This document shows positions 1-9,855 of a DNA stretch of 64,000 bases, piece after piece. The stretch is from Pseudomonas viridiflava (GTDB lineage: Bacteria > Pseudomonadota > Gammaproteobacteria > Pseudomonadales > Pseudomonadaceae). Numbering within the stretch: the first letter of the stretch is position 1; each line of letters begins with the position of its first letter. The stretch is from NCBI RefSeq assembly GCF_001642795.1, contig NZ_LKEH01000026.1, forward strand, positions 363,268 to 427,267, given 5' to 3'. The translations under genes and the position numbers were made by a program. Below the pieces are notes generated by a model that saw only the letters and a list, made by a program, of their open reading frames with translations, was not told where the DNA came from and searched no databases.

Positions 1-781
1 GCCCAACGATCTGCTTGAGCGCCTTGATGCCCCGGAACTGATTCTGGTGGATCTGACCAGCAGCGCTCGCTACGACGCAGGGCATATCCCTGACGCTCGC
101 TTCGTTGATCCCAAGCGCACTCAACTTGGCCAGCCACCTGCGCCCGGCCTGCTGCCCGCGCACTCCGATCTGGAAAAGCTGTTCGGCGAACTGGGCCACA
201 ACCCCGATGCCGTCTATGTTGTCTATGACGACGAAGGCGGCGGTTGGGCCGGGCGCTTCATCTGGTTGCTGGACGTGATCGGCCACCATCGCTATCACTA
301 CGTGGACGGCGGCCTGCTGGCCTGGGAAGCCCAGTCACTGCCGCTGACCCGTGATGTTCCGCCAGTTAAGGGCGGTCCGGTCGAACTGAAACTGCACGAC
401 GAGCCGACGGCGACCCGCGAATACCTGCAAAGCCGACTGGGCGCTGCCGATCTGGCCATCTGGGATGCACGCGGACCCACCGAATACTCGGGTGAAAAAG
501 TACTGGCGGCCAAGGCCGGGCATGTACCGGGCGCCGTCAACTTCGAATGGACGGCTGGCATGGACAAGGCACGCCAACTGCGCATTCGCGATGACATGCC
601 ACAGATTCTGCTGGACCTGGGCATCACGGCCGACAAGGAAGTGATCACCCACTGCCAGACCCATCACCGCTCCGGCTTCACCTATCTGGTGGCCAAGGCG
701 CTGGGCTATCCCCGGGTCAAGGCGTATGCCGGCTCGTGGGGCGAATGGGGCAACCACCCGGACACGCCTGTCGAAAAATGA
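1..781 (+). CDS. rhdA: Thiosulfate sulfurtransferase (rhodanese), 5' end outside window
   Basis: Two-domain rhodanese that transfers sulfane sulfur from thiosulfate to an acceptor such as cyanide; cytoplasmic. The reading frame is open from base 2 with no start codon at a plausible place, so the gene begins upstream and only about 259 codons are present. The C-terminal domain carries the active-site loop CQTHHRSG (codons near 652-675), whose cysteine holds the persulfide; this loop is the one known from Azotobacter RhdA. The N-terminal half contains the inactive-domain signature around [10 protein letters not shown]. It lies 59 bp upstream of psd in the same direction, as in P. aeruginosa. 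Confidence 0.93.
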   Translation, partial: PNDLLERLDAPELILVDLTSSARYDAGHIPDARFVDPKRTQLGQPPAPGLLPAHSDLEKLFGELGHNPDAVYVVYDDEGGGWAGRFIWLLDVIGHHRYHYVDGGLLAWEAQSLPLTRDVPPVKGGPVELKLHDEPTATREYLQSRLGAADLAIWDARGPTEYSGEKVLAAKAGHVPGAVNFEWTAGMDKARQLRIRDDMPQILLDLGITADKEVITHCQTHHRSGFTYLVAKALGYPRVKAYAGSWGEWGNHPDTPVEK

Positions 782-840
782 CCAGGGCCGGGCTCACTTT
801 TCGAGCACCGCCCGCTTCCTTATCAAGTTCAGGAATATCA

Positions 841-1713
841 ATGAAAGATCGTTTGTTTATCCTCAGTCAGTACCTGTTGCCGCATCACCTGCTGTCCCGT
901 ATCGCCGGCCTGGTTGCCGAATGCCGCGTGACCTGGTTCAAGAACGCCTTCACCGCTTGGTTCGTTCGCCGCTATCAGGTCGACATGTCGCAGGCACTGG
1001 TCGAAGACCTGACCGCTTACGAGCACTTCAATGCCTTCTTCACTCGCGCATTGAAAGCCGATGCCCGCCCGCTGGACAACACGCCGGGCGCGGTGCTTTC
1101 GCCTGCCGATGGCACTATCAGCCAGTTGGGCTCGATCGATCACGGCCGCATCTTCCAGGCCAAGGGTCACAGCTTCAGCGTGCTTGAACTGTTGGGCGGC
1201 GATCCAAAACTGTCCGCGCCGTTCATGGGCGGCGAGTTCGCCACTGTTTATCTGTCGCCGAAGGACTACCATCGCGTGCATATGCCTCTGGCCGGCACGC
1301 TGCGTGAAATGGTTTATGTGCCTGGCCGTATTTTCTCGGTCAACCAGACCACGGCCGAAAACGTTCCAGAGCTGTTTGCCCGCAACGAGCGCGTTGTCTG
1401 CCTGTTCGATACCGAGCGCGGCCCGATGGCTGTCGTACTGGTCGGCGCCATGATCGTTGCATCGGTTGAAACGGTCTGGGCCGGGCTGGTCACGCCACCC
1501 AAGCGCGAACTGAAGACATTCAGCTACGACGAAGCCGCACGTGCACCGATCCATCTGGAAAAAGGCGCCGAGATGGGTCGCTTCAAGCTGGGTTCCACAG
1601 CCATCGTGCTGTTCGGACCGAACCAGGTGAAGTGGGCCGAGCAGTTGAGCGCCCTCTCCAAGGTTCAGATGGGGCAGGCGCTCGGCGCTGCGAAGCAAAC
1701 CACCGAGGCTTGA
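841..1713 (+). CDS. psd: Phosphatidylserine decarboxylase proenzyme
   Basis: Membrane-associated pyruvoyl enzyme that decarboxylates phosphatidylserine to phosphatidylethanolamine, the last step of PE synthesis. The product has 290 residues. The self-cleavage motif LGST is present; cleavage before Ser252 would give a beta chain of 251 residues and a 39-residue alpha chain whose N-terminal serine becomes the pyruvoyl group. The motif YHRVHMP, typical of the family, is also present. The ATG at 841 was chosen because AGGAA lies 6 bases upstream and the protein then starts MKDRLFIL; the frame is open further upstream but that stretch overlaps rhdA. Confidence 0.95.
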   Translation: MKDRLFILSQYLLPHHLLSRIAGLVAECRVTWFKNAFTAWFVRRYQVDMSQALVEDLTAYEHFNAFFTRALKADARPLDNTPGAVLSPADGTISQLGSIDHGRIFQAKGHSFSVLELLGGDPKLSAPFMGGEFATVYLSPKDYHRVHMPLAGTLREMVYVPGRIFSVNQTTAENVPELFARNERVVCLFDTERGPMAVVLVGAMIVASVETVWAGLVTPPKRELKTFSYDEAARAPIHLEKGAEMGRFKLGSTAIVLFGPNQVKWAEQLSALSKVQMGQALGAAKQTTEA

Positions 1714-1811
1714 TGGCGTCAGGCCATAATAGCTGCGTGGTTGCACCGATACTGGTAGAGTCACAGCATCGGTGCGTAAGGATACGTTGCACTTTTTCAG
1801 TGGCACCGGGT

Positions 1812-1837
1812 CCACATCCTCCTACCGAAGGATGTGG
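1812..1837 (+). terminator. Perfect 9-bp hairpin after psd
   Basis: Bases 1812-1820 and 1829-1837 are perfect inverted repeats around an 8-base loop. There is no T run, so it may be a Rho-dependent or processing hairpin. A second inverted repeat (8 bp, 1743-1750 with 1768-1775) lies upstream. Both fall in the 183-bp gap between psd and the PilZ gene. Confidence 0.4.
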
Positions 1838-1896
1838 CTCATTGCCAGCATGGAGTCGCCGTCCGGGCCAGAGAGTCGTTGGAGTTCACCTGTCAC

Positions 1897-3681
1897 ATGA
1901 GTAATTTGAGCCTTCCTCTGTTGTTGCGTGCCCCCACGCCAACGCAGTCGAGCCTGTCATTCAGTGAACCCACGCCCCGCGACCTCAAACGCTGGATCTC
2001 CCGACTGCCCAAGGCAAACCTCGGCGAAATGGCCCGTCAGTTGTATCAGGGGCTCAGCGAACTCAACCAGTTGATCACCCCAAGCGACAATCGCCTGCAG
2101 ATGCTGGAATTGTTGCGCCCCGAAGTCTATTTCGTCTGCAAGCACCTTGAGCGGCACTTTCTCAATCAGGCCATCGTGCTCGACGAACGCCCGCGCAAGG
2201 TCGCCAACCTGTGTCAGGCGCTGCAAAACCACTTGGCAACCGGCTACAAGCAGGTCATCCAGCAGATCGCCCCGCGCTTCAGCAAGGACCAGAGCACGAT
2301 GCTCGCCACGGCGTTGCAGCGGGCTCTGCATGGCCTGAATGGTCCCCTGATTCGTGCCAATCAACTGTATTGCCCGGTGCAGGAAGGCCTCTGGCTCGAA
2401 CTGCACCAGCTCTACCAGATTGCCCGTCAGTTCCAGTTGCATCGCACCCAGGTAGATGAACCTCTGGCTCATCACACCCGCACGCTCAGCGCAGAGCAGA
2501 CCTACGTGATCGCGCTGTTGATGGGGTGTTCGCGCTGCAACCAGATGCGCCAGTTGAACATCGGCAAGCTGGCCGACGCGCTTGAAGCGTGGAGCGCACT
2601 GGTGACGCTGCAGGTGCCCGCCGACGAGCACAGCCTGCTGGCTCTGGACCCTGCCAGCGACAAGCCACCGCTGTACCGGACGCTGTTTACCGACGAACAA
2701 ATGCCCAGGATGCTGGGGATTCAGCCGCTGGCGCTGGCGGATGCAATCAATCATTACCTCGCTCTGCCGGCCGATCAGCGCGGTCCTGCCAAGCTGCTCA
2801 TTCCCACCGGCGTCAACACCGACCTGCTGCAACACCTGGCAGCGGCCTGGGGTGATGTGGCCGAGCGGACCTTCCAGCGCACGGTGGGCCAGGGCACGCT
2901 GAAACTGTGCATCGGCATGAGCGCAGTCCATTACTACGTTGCCGGGCAGAAGTCGTTCAGCGAACTGCTGCAACTGAATGCGACCAGCCATATTGCCGAT
3001 TTCGCGCTCAAGGTGGTCAACGAGAACGACGACGATCCCTGGTCGTCGGCGTTCGATACCCAGCGCGGCAATACCTCATCGGTCCTGCTGCCCTACGAAG
3101 AAATCGAATACCAGAAGTCAGACGCCGATGGCGACTCCGCCTCCAACGCACAGCGCACGTTTGCGACGTTTGATGTGAACATCGTCAACCACAGTCCGGG
3201 CGGTTACTGCCTGGCGTGGCAGAAGGACGTGCCGCAGCAGTTGCAGGCCGGCGAGCTGGTGGGCATTCAGGATGATTCCGGGCAAGGCTGGAGCATCGCC
3301 ATCGTGCGCTGGGTCAGGCAGGTGCGCAGCGGCGGCACGCAGATGGGCATCGAGTTGATCGCGCCCTTTGCCCAGCCATGCGGCATGCAACTGATCCGCG
3401 AATCGCAGAACAGTCAGTACCTGCGCACCCTGATGCTGCCGGAAGTACGGGCGATGGACAAACCGGCGACCGTGCTTGCACCTCGCCTGCCGTTTCAGGA
3501 CGACAGCAAGGTCATGATCAACGTCAATGGCGAAGAGCGGCGCGCGACACTGAGCAATCGCCGCATCAGCAGCGCCAGCTACAACCAGTTCGAATATCAG
3601 ATCTACGACGCGCCCAAGGCAGCCGAGAGCGAAAAACCCAAACCGGGGCAGGAGTTCGATTCGCTGTGGGGCTCGCTGTAA
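1897..3681 (+). CDS. fimW: PilZ-domain protein, FimW-like
   Basis: Protein of 594 residues with a long helical N-terminal region (about residues 1-400, no recognised domain) and a C-terminal PilZ domain (about 415-510). The PilZ signature NHSPGG is at residues 431-436. The usual upstream RxxxR pair of c-di-GMP-binding PilZ domains is not visible; only one Arg (in AQRTF) stands near. Position between psd and serB matches PA4958 (FimW), a c-di-GMP responsive protein needed for surface attachment in P. aeruginosa. The ATG at 1897 begins MSNLSLPLLL with a GGAG 12 bases upstream; the frame is open to 1834 but without a convincing start. The fimX gene that follows in P. aeruginosa is absent here. 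Confidence 0.8.
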   Translation: MSNLSLPLLLRAPTPTQSSLSFSEPTPRDLKRWISRLPKANLGEMARQLYQGLSELNQLITPSDNRLQMLELLRPEVYFVCKHLERHFLNQAIVLDERPRKVANLCQALQNHLATGYKQVIQQIAPRFSKDQSTMLATALQRALHGLNGPLIRANQLYCPVQEGLWLELHQLYQIARQFQLHRTQVDEPLAHHTRTLSAEQTYVIALLMGCSRCNQMRQLNIGKLADALEAWSALVTLQVPADEHSLLALDPASDKPPLYRTLFTDEQMPRMLGIQPLALADAINHYLALPADQRGPAKLLIPTGVNTDLLQHLAAAWGDVAERTFQRTVGQGTLKLCIGMSAVHYYVAGQKSFSELLQLNATSHIADFALKVVNENDDDPWSSAFDTQRGNTSSVLLPYEEIEYQKSDADGDSASNAQRTFATFDVNIVNHSPGGYCLAWQKDVPQQLQAGELVGIQDDSGQGWSIAIVRWVRQVRSGGTQMGIELIAPFAQPCGMQLIRESQNSQYLRTLMLPEVRAMDKPATVLAPRLPFQDDSKVMINVNGEERRATLSNRRISSASYNQFEYQIYDAPKAAESEKPKPGQEFDSLWGSL

Positions 3682-3682
3682 C

Positions 3683-3710
3683 GGCCGCGATCTCTTACGC
3701 GATCACGGCC
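3683..3710. terminator. Hairpin between convergent fimW-like and serB
   Basis: Bases 3683-3692 and 3701-3710 form a 10-bp stem with one mismatch (a G-U pair if transcribed from the minus strand) and an 8-base loop, inside the 42-bp gap between two convergent genes. There is no T run. Confidence 0.45.
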
Positions 3711-3723
3711 TTACATTGCGATT

Positions 3724-4938
3724 TCAGCGACTGGCTTCGCGGTCGCGAAACCCCAATAGATAAAGAACCCCGTCCAGACCCAGCGTCGAGATCGCCTGTT
3801 TGGCTGACTGCTTGACCAGAGGCTTGGCGCGGAATGCAACGCCCAGCCCGGCAATCGCCAGCATCGGCAGGTCGTTGGCTCCGTCGCCCACGGCGATGGT
3901 CTGCTCAAGACTCAAGCCTTCATTGTGGGCCAGTTCGCGCAGCAGGTCCGCCTTGCGTTTGGCATCGACGATCGGCTCGACGGCCACACCTGTGACCTTG
4001 CCATCTTCCACCGCCAGTTCGTTGGCGAACACGTAATCGATGCCCAGCTTCGCCTGAAGCTGCTTGGCAAAGTAGGTGAAGCCGCCTGAGAGAATTGCAG
4101 TCTTGTAACCCAGACGCTTGAGTTCCGCGAACAGGGTTTCGGCACCTTCAGTGAGACGCAGCGACGCACCGATCTCGTCCAGCACGCTGACGTCCAGCCC
4201 TTTGAGCAACGCCAGACGCTCCTTGAAGCTGGCACTGAAATCCAGTTCGCCGCGCATGGCGCGCTCGGTGATTTCGGACACTTGCTCGCCAACGCCAGCC
4301 GCCTTGGCCAGCTCGTCGATCACTTCGGCCTCGATCAGGGTCGAGTCCATGTCGAAGACTGCCAGCCGACGATTACGACGGAACAGGGAATCCTGCTGGA
4401 ACGCGATATCGACGTTCAGGTCCTGCGCGACGGCGAGAAACTCCGCCTGCATGGCCTTCATATCACCGGGTTCGCCACGAACGGAGAACTCGATGCAGCC
4501 CTTGCCCTTGTCGGCTGGCGTATCGAGGGGCATGCGGCCGGACAGGCGATCGATCTGGTCGATGTTCAATCCGTATTTGGCCGTGATGGAACTCACGCAT
4601 TGCAATTGCTCGGCCGTCACCTTGCGGGTCAGCAGCGTCACGATATGACGCGCCTTGCCCTGACCTTCGACCCAGTGCTGGTAATCCTCTTCGGACACCG
4701 CCGTGAAGCGCACCTGCTGGTCCAGCTTGTAGGCCGTGAACAGGATGTCCTTGAGCACGGAAGAACCTTGCTCGGTACCCGGAATTTCAACCAGCATGCC
4801 GAACGACAGTGTGTCGTGGATCACCGCCTGACCAATATCGAGAATGTTCACGCCACCCTGGGCGAGGACGCCGGTGATGGCCGCAGTGAGACCGGGACGG
4901 TCTACACCGGTGATGTTAATCAGGACGATTTCGCGCAA
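3724..4938 (-). CDS. serB: Phosphoserine phosphatase
   Basis: HAD-superfamily enzyme that hydrolyses O-phosphoserine to serine, the last step of serine synthesis. The 404-residue product is the long Pseudomonas form: two ACT-like regions (about residues 1-85 and 95-180) precede the catalytic domain. HAD motif I is DMDSTLIEAE (Asp196 nucleophile, Asp198 acid/base), motif II lies in AILSGGF, and motif III is GDGANDLPML. The gene is divergent from the HAMP protein at 5069, an arrangement also found for serB and ytjB/smp in enterics. Confidence 0.95.
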   Translation of the reverse strand: MREIVLINITGVDRPGLTAAITGVLAQGGVNILDIGQAVIHDTLSFGMLVEIPGTEQGSSVLKDILFTAYKLDQQVRFTAVSEEDYQHWVEGQGKARHIVTLLTRKVTAEQLQCVSSITAKYGLNIDQIDRLSGRMPLDTPADKGKGCIEFSVRGEPGDMKAMQAEFLAVAQDLNVDIAFQQDSLFRRNRRLAVFDMDSTLIEAEVIDELAKAAGVGEQVSEITERAMRGELDFSASFKERLALLKGLDVSVLDEIGASLRLTEGAETLFAELKRLGYKTAILSGGFTYFAKQLQAKLGIDYVFANELAVEDGKVTGVAVEPIVDAKRKADLLRELAHNEGLSLEQTIAVGDGANDLPMLAIAGLGVAFRAKPLVKQSAKQAISTLGLDGVLYLLGFRDREASR

Positions 4939-5008
4939 GGCGCACCCCCGCAGTGGAAAAAAACCGCATTCTAACCACTTTCAGTGACCACCGGGCACAG
5001 GCAGCGCT

Positions 5009-5036
5009 TTGCCGCTACAAGGTCGGTCGTTATACT
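5009..5036 (+). promoter_or_regulatory. Candidate sigma-70 promoter for the HAMP protein
   Basis: TTGCCG (5009-5014) and TATACT (5031-5036) are 16 bases apart, about 32 bases before the chosen GTG start. The -10 differs from consensus at one base and the -35 at two. Prediction from sequence only. Confidence 0.4.
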
Positions 5037-5068
5037 GCCCGGCAACTTCACCGAAAGAGCCGTGCTCT

Positions 5069-6625
5069 GTGAACCGGCCCACGCCCGTTAAAACCGATAA
5101 TTTCTTCCTGCTCATCTTTCGTGCCCTGCGTCATCGCCGTGTACCGATCGCTTTGCGCATTGCCAGCCATAACGTGATCCTGGTCGCGTTGGCGTTGGTG
5201 ATCTACGCCGGTGTCATGGGCCTGCAGTTCAAGCAGGCCATGCATGAACAGGCTGACGCACTGGGGCAGGCCCTGACGACCCAGACCGCCACCTCGGCTA
5301 CCGAGCTGTTGGTGTCCAACGACATCCTCAGTCTCAACGTGCTGCTGGGCAATCTGGTCAAAAATCCGTTGGTGGCGCATGCCGCGATCTACAGCGTGGA
5401 TAACCGCATCCTTGCAGAAGCCGGCCAGCGCCCGAAAAACGGGCTTCTGGGTGAAGCCCAGGGCCTGTACGAAATCAAGATCACGTTTCAGGACGTGATG
5501 GCGGGCCACCTGCGCATCAGCCTCGACATGTCGCAGTTCCAGCAGCCGATGACCATCAGCCTGCAAAGCATGGGCATCCTGGCGGGCATTCTGTTGGCGC
5601 TGGCGCTGGCCTTGAGTCTGCGTCTGGGTCGCCACATTTCTACGCCATTGATGCAGATGCGCATCTGGCTGCGAGATATCGATCCCTACACGCCGGCTAC
5701 CGATCGCCAGGATGAAATCGGTGATCTGGCGCGTCAGCTGCGTACATCCTTCGCCCCGCCCGTTCCAGAGCCTGAGCCGGTGCCGGAACCCGAGTACGAA
5801 GAGGAAGACGAAGGCGAAGATCCTTATCTGGAGCCGGACGAAAAACCGGGTCCCTCTTTCTCTGCGCGCGATACCGCACCTGTGGCCAAGCCTCGACTGC
5901 CTGCGCCACCGGTTCAACGCCGTATCGTTGCCGAGGAAGATGAGGATGACGACGGCGATGATCCGTTTGCCGAGCTGCGTGACACGTCCGAAAGTGCCAG
6001 CTCCGCGCCCGTCGCCCGCCCTGTTGCAGCGCCCGTGGTATCGAGTGAACCTCAGCACAGCGCCGTTCTGGCAGTACAGCTGGGCGCGCAGGACCAACTG
6101 CGTCGCCTGCCTCGTGCCCGTCTGACTGAACTGCTGCAGCGCTACCGCGACTGCCTTGATCAAGCCGCCTCGCTGTACGAGAGCGAACTGCACACCCTGA
6201 ACGATGGCAGCACGCTGATGCTGTTCCACAGCCAGGAAAGCGGCGACGACTACCTGACCAATGCCATCTGCTGCGGCGAACTGCTGCGTGCGCTGAGTCA
6301 TGCCTTGCAGATTGAGGTCGCCGACAGCGGCATTACCTTGCAACTGCAATTGGGCCTGACGCTGGGTGAAGGCTTGGGCGGTCTGAGTCAGATCGACCTA
6401 TTGCTGACTGAAACCGCGCAGGACGCACTGGCGCTGTCGCAACACAGCCGTAACCTGCTGCTGGTTGAGCGCAAGATCAACGACGATCCTCTGATCCGCC
6501 AGCGCGCCCGCATCCGCCCTATCGCAAGCCCGGAAGGCGCATGCTGCGTGGAGCGCCTGATGGAGCCCTACCCGTCCATGCTGGAGCGTCAACTGGCGCG
6601 CATGCACGAGACGAACAAGGTCTGA
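5069..6625 (+). CDS. AhpA/YtjB-family HAMP membrane protein with cyclase-like C-terminal domain
   Basis: Membrane protein of 518 residues. Order: TM1 (about 25-45), a periplasmic sensor-like stretch, TM2 (about 165-185), a HAMP segment (about 186-225, DEIGDLARQL), a very acidic Pro/Glu linker (about 230-325) and a C-terminal domain (about 330-490) shaped like a class III nucleotide cyclase. In that domain LNDGSTLMLF (Asp379) and LGLTLGEGLGG match two cyclase blocks, but the first metal-binding aspartate block is replaced by AVLAVQLGA, so catalysis is doubtful. GTG at 5069 was chosen (protein begins MNRPTPVK); GAAAGAG lies 10 bases upstream. The serB neighbour supports the YtjB/Smp family; its role is not known to me. 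Confidence 0.75.
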   Translation: MNRPTPVKTDNFFLLIFRALRHRRVPIALRIASHNVILVALALVIYAGVMGLQFKQAMHEQADALGQALTTQTATSATELLVSNDILSLNVLLGNLVKNPLVAHAAIYSVDNRILAEAGQRPKNGLLGEAQGLYEIKITFQDVMAGHLRISLDMSQFQQPMTISLQSMGILAGILLALALALSLRLGRHISTPLMQMRIWLRDIDPYTPATDRQDEIGDLARQLRTSFAPPVPEPEPVPEPEYEEEDEGEDPYLEPDEKPGPSFSARDTAPVAKPRLPAPPVQRRIVAEEDEDDDGDDPFAELRDTSESASSAPVARPVAAPVVSSEPQHSAVLAVQLGAQDQLRRLPRARLTELLQRYRDCLDQAASLYESELHTLNDGSTLMLFHSQESGDDYLTNAICCGELLRALSHALQIEVADSGITLQLQLGLTLGEGLGGLSQIDLLLTETAQDALALSQHSRNLLLVERKINDDPLIRQRARIRPIASPEGACCVERLMEPYPSMLERQLARMHETNKV

Positions 6626-6669
6626 CGCATACACACTGATCGCTGATCGCGCTCAGGATAAGGCCCAAT

Positions 6670-6697
6670 AAAAAGCCCGCATCGCTGCGGGCTTTTT
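6670..6697. terminator. Bidirectional intrinsic terminator
   Basis: A perfect 12-bp stem (6670-6681 with 6686-6697) has a 4-base loop, begins with five As and ends with five Ts, so it works as an intrinsic terminator on either strand. It separates the convergent HAMP-protein gene and lipoprotein gene. Confidence 0.92.
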
Positions 6698-6710
6698 GTT
6701 GGCTGCACCT

Positions 6711-7409
6711 TTAGAAGCGGAACACTTCAAGGTCAGTGCGTATCGGTGAAGCCATTGGAATTCTAGGCTTGTCGGCCTCTTTGGCGCGGGCCACAGGGGC
6801 TTTCTTCGGTTCTTCGAATGGCTGCCAGGAGATCGGCTTGATGGCCGTACTGACCTGATCGGCCAGACGCTGAAGCAGCATGCCTTGCGCCTTGACTTGA
6901 TCGGCCGAGCTGCCCGCATGGACCTGCTCAAGGTGCACCAGACGGCTGTCGCGCACGTGTCCCTTGCGGTCCAGCAGACGCCATTGCGCATCCAGCACCG
7001 CAGGCTGCTTTGCACCGGAATCAAGGCGGGTAATCGACAACACCACCTGAACATCAGGCGAGAAGTTGGCGACTGCCGGGGCCAGCACGACGCGCTGGCT
7101 GTCCAGTTTCCAGGCCAGTTGACGCAGCAATAGTTGATCGATATCCGACGACAGATTTCCCGCCCAGCGCCCATCGGGCGAAGCGGTCAGGGTGCCGTCA
7201 GGCTGTCGTTGCAGAAGGGTTTCGCGTTGCAGGTAGTCGGCCACCGAAACAGGGCCCAGCAAGACTGCCAGACCACTACTCTGTTTCGGCTGACCAGGCT
7301 CACCGCTGTCGAGTTGATAAAGCGCGGTCGGCTGGTGCACGCTGCAGCCAGCCAGACCCAGGACGCCGGTCATCAACAGGACAAGGGGAAGGCGTAGAAA
7401 ATTCATCAT
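6711..7409 (-). CDS. PqiC/YmbA-type outer-membrane lipoprotein
   Basis: Protein of 232 residues with a lipoprotein signal peptide (FLRLPLVLLMTGVLGLAGC, lipid-bearing Cys22). The rest resembles the ABC-transport auxiliary lipoproteins of the PqiC/DUF330 family, which accompany MlaD/MCE-type lipid transport systems; the segment ALYQLDSG followed by a conserved VLLGPVSVADYLQR is typical. No MCE or permease genes lie next to it, so it stands alone here. Start at 7409 gives an immediate signal peptide; the frame remains open to 7502 but the extra residues would bury it. The C-terminal 40 residues are basic and proline-rich. Confidence 0.75.
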   Translation of the reverse strand: MMNFLRLPLVLLMTGVLGLAGCSVHQPTALYQLDSGEPGQPKQSSGLAVLLGPVSVADYLQRETLLQRQPDGTLTASPDGRWAGNLSSDIDQLLLRQLAWKLDSQRVVLAPAVANFSPDVQVVLSITRLDSGAKQPAVLDAQWRLLDRKGHVRDSRLVHLEQVHAGSSADQVKAQGMLLQRLADQVSTAIKPISWQPFEEPKKAPVARAKEADKPRIPMASPIRTDLEVFRF

Positions 7410-7589
7410 CCCATCCAGGTGGCTGCCCCTCGGGAAGCCACAGTATAAGTACTTTCCAGACCCATGCAGGCACTGCGCCACGCTTGCGCCCCAAGACCCC
7501 ATATCATCCGTGAATATTCGCCATGACTCCAGCGATTATGCATCGTACTTCATGGCAAAACGAAGAACACCCGCGTCAGATCAATGTTT

Positions 7590-9845
7590 TCAGCCATTTT
7601 CCACCAACAGGGCATCGACTCGCTGGAAGCCGCGCGGGAGTTTATTGCCGCGACGGCCGCGCTCGCCCTTGTAATGTTCCAGATCCTCGGGCTTGAGCGA
7701 CAGCGTGCGTTTGCCTGCCTGAAGCACCAGCGTAGCGCCCTGTGCGATGACTGCAAGATCGGTGACGTATTCTTCACGACTTGCCACCCGCTCGCCGGGG
7801 ATGCCAATGATCTTGTTGCCCTTGCCCTTGCCCAGTTGCGGCAGGTCGCTGATCTTGAACACCAGCAGACGGCCTTCAGTCGTCACCGCTGCCAGCCAGT
7901 TCTGCTCGCGGTCAGTCACCGGCCGAGGCAGGATGACTTTCGCGCCATTCGGCAGGCTCAGCAACGCCTTGCCCGCCTTATTCTTGGCCTGCAGATCCTC
8001 ACCCTTCACGACGAACCCGTAACCAGCGTCGGAGGCGATCACGTACAGCGACTCATCGTCAGGCAGCAGCACGCATTCAAACGTCGCACCTGGCGGCGGC
8101 TGCAGCTTGCCGGTCAACGGCTCGCCCTGTCCGCGCGCAGACGGCAAGGTATGTGCGGCGACCGAATAGCTGCGTCCGGTGGAGTCGATGAACACGGCAA
8201 ACTGATTGGAGCGCCCGATGGCTGACGTCTTGAAGCCATCGCCCGCCTTATAGGAAAGCCCGGTTGCATCGATGTCATGCCCCTTGGCACAACGCACCCA
8301 GCCTTTCTCGGAGAGCACCACGGTGACAGGCTCGGTCGGCATCAATTCGTTTTCGGACAGCGCCTTGGCTTCAGCACGCGCCACGATAGGCGAGCGACGA
8401 TCATCGCCATAGGTTTCCGCGTCAGCAATCAGCTCGGCACGCACCAGCTTGCGCAGCTTGGACTCGCTGCCCAGCAGCGCCTGAAGCTTGGCCTGCTCCT
8501 TGCGCAACGCATCCTGCTCGCTGCGCAGCTTCATCTCTTCCAGGCGCGCCAATTGGCGCAAACGGGTATCGAGAATGTAGTCGGCCTGAATTTCCGACAG
8601 ATCGAAGCGTGCAATCAGCTCGGCCTTGGGATGTTCGGCCGTGCGGATGATGTGAATGACTTCATCGAGGTTCAGGTAAGCCGTCAGCAAACCATCCAAC
8701 AGGTGCAGACGATGCTCGACCTTGTCCAGACGGAACTGCAGACGACGGCGCACCGTTCCGATACGGAAGGTCAGCCACTCGCTGAGCAGTGTCTTGAGAT
8801 TCTTGAGCTGCGGCTTGCCGTCCAGACCGATGATGTTGATGTTGACCCGGTAGCTGGATTCCAGCTCGGTGGTCGCGAACAGGTGCTGCATCAACTCGTC
8901 GAGCTCGACGCGGTTGGAGCGTGGAATGATCACGATGCGACACGGGTTCTCGTGGTCCGACTCGTCACGCAGGTCGGCCACCATCGGCAGTTTCTTGGCC
9001 TGCATCTGGGCAGCGATCTGCTCCAGCACCTTGGCACCGGAGACCTGATGCGGCAGCGAGGTGACCACGATGTCGCCGTCCTCGATGCGGTACACCGCAC
9101 GCATGCGTACCGAACCGCGACCGGTTTCATAGATCTTCAACAGGTCGGCGCGAGGCGTGATGATTTCCGCTTCGGTCGGGTAATCCGGCCCCAGGATGTG
9201 CTCGCACAGCTCCTGAATGGTCGCCTTTGGCTCGTCCAGCAAGTGAACACAGGCGCTGGCGACTTCGCGCAGGTTATGCGGCGGTACGTCGGTTGCCATG
9301 CCCACGGCGATACCCGTGGTGCCATTGAGCAGAATGTTCGGCAAACGCGCAGGCAGGACTGCCGGTTCGTCCAGCGTGCCGTCAAAGTTCGGTACCCAGT
9401 CCGCCGTGCCCTGCCCCAGTTCGCTGAGCAGCACCTCGGAATAGCGAGACAGGCGCGCCTCGGTGTAACGCATGGCCGCGAAGGACTTGGGATCGTCCGG
9501 CGCACCCCAGTTGCCCTGGCCGTCCACCAGCGTGTAGCGATAGCTGAACGGCTGGGCCATCAGCACCATGGCTTCGTAGCAGGCCGAATCGCCGTGCGGG
9601 TGGAATTTACCGAGCACATCACCGACGGTACGCGCCGACTTCTTGTGCTTGGCATCCGCACCCAGGCCCAGCTCGCTCATGGCGTAGATGATACGGCGCT
9701 GTACAGGCTTCAGGCCGTCGCCGATATGCGGCAGGGCACGGTCCATGATCACGTACATGGAATAGTTGAGGTAGGCCTGTTCGGTGAAGTCAGCCAGCGA
9801 GCGGCGTTCTACGCCATCCAGGCTGAGGTCAAGGGAGTCGCTCAT
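7590..9845 (-). CDS. parC: DNA topoisomerase IV subunit A
   Basis: Catalytic subunit of topoisomerase IV (ParC2ParE2), which decatenates daughter chromosomes. The product is 751 residues, the normal length. The active-site tyrosine is Tyr127 in [11 protein letters not shown]. The quinolone-resistance region reads [13 protein letters not shown] with Ser87 and Glu91, the wild-type pair in P. aeruginosa numbering, so no target-site resistance is encoded here. The C-terminal half is the beta-pinwheel DNA-wrapping domain. It is the last core gene of the parE-to-parC run, 10 bp after the retropepsin-like gene. Confidence 0.97.
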   Translation of the reverse strand: MSDSLDLSLDGVERRSLADFTEQAYLNYSMYVIMDRALPHIGDGLKPVQRRIIYAMSELGLGADAKHKKSARTVGDVLGKFHPHGDSACYEAMVLMAQPFSYRYTLVDGQGNWGAPDDPKSFAAMRYTEARLSRYSEVLLSELGQGTADWVPNFDGTLDEPAVLPARLPNILLNGTTGIAVGMATDVPPHNLREVASACVHLLDEPKATIQELCEHILGPDYPTEAEIITPRADLLKIYETGRGSVRMRAVYRIEDGDIVVTSLPHQVSGAKVLEQIAAQMQAKKLPMVADLRDESDHENPCRIVIIPRSNRVELDELMQHLFATTELESSYRVNINIIGLDGKPQLKNLKTLLSEWLTFRIGTVRRRLQFRLDKVEHRLHLLDGLLTAYLNLDEVIHIIRTAEHPKAELIARFDLSEIQADYILDTRLRQLARLEEMKLRSEQDALRKEQAKLQALLGSESKLRKLVRAELIADAETYGDDRRSPIVARAEAKALSENELMPTEPVTVVLSEKGWVRCAKGHDIDATGLSYKAGDGFKTSAIGRSNQFAVFIDSTGRSYSVAAHTLPSARGQGEPLTGKLQPPPGATFECVLLPDDESLYVIASDAGYGFVVKGEDLQAKNKAGKALLSLPNGAKVILPRPVTDREQNWLAAVTTEGRLLVFKISDLPQLGKGKGNKIIGIPGERVASREEYVTDLAVIAQGATLVLQAGKRTLSLKPEDLEHYKGERGRRGNKLPRGFQRVDALLVENG

Positions 9846-9855
9846 GCGGGCCTCA

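Noticed and set aside
47..781. ATG at base 47 as the start of the rhodanese gene
   Set aside because: The frame is open to base 2 with rhodanese-like residues ([17 protein letters not shown]), so the true start is before the window.
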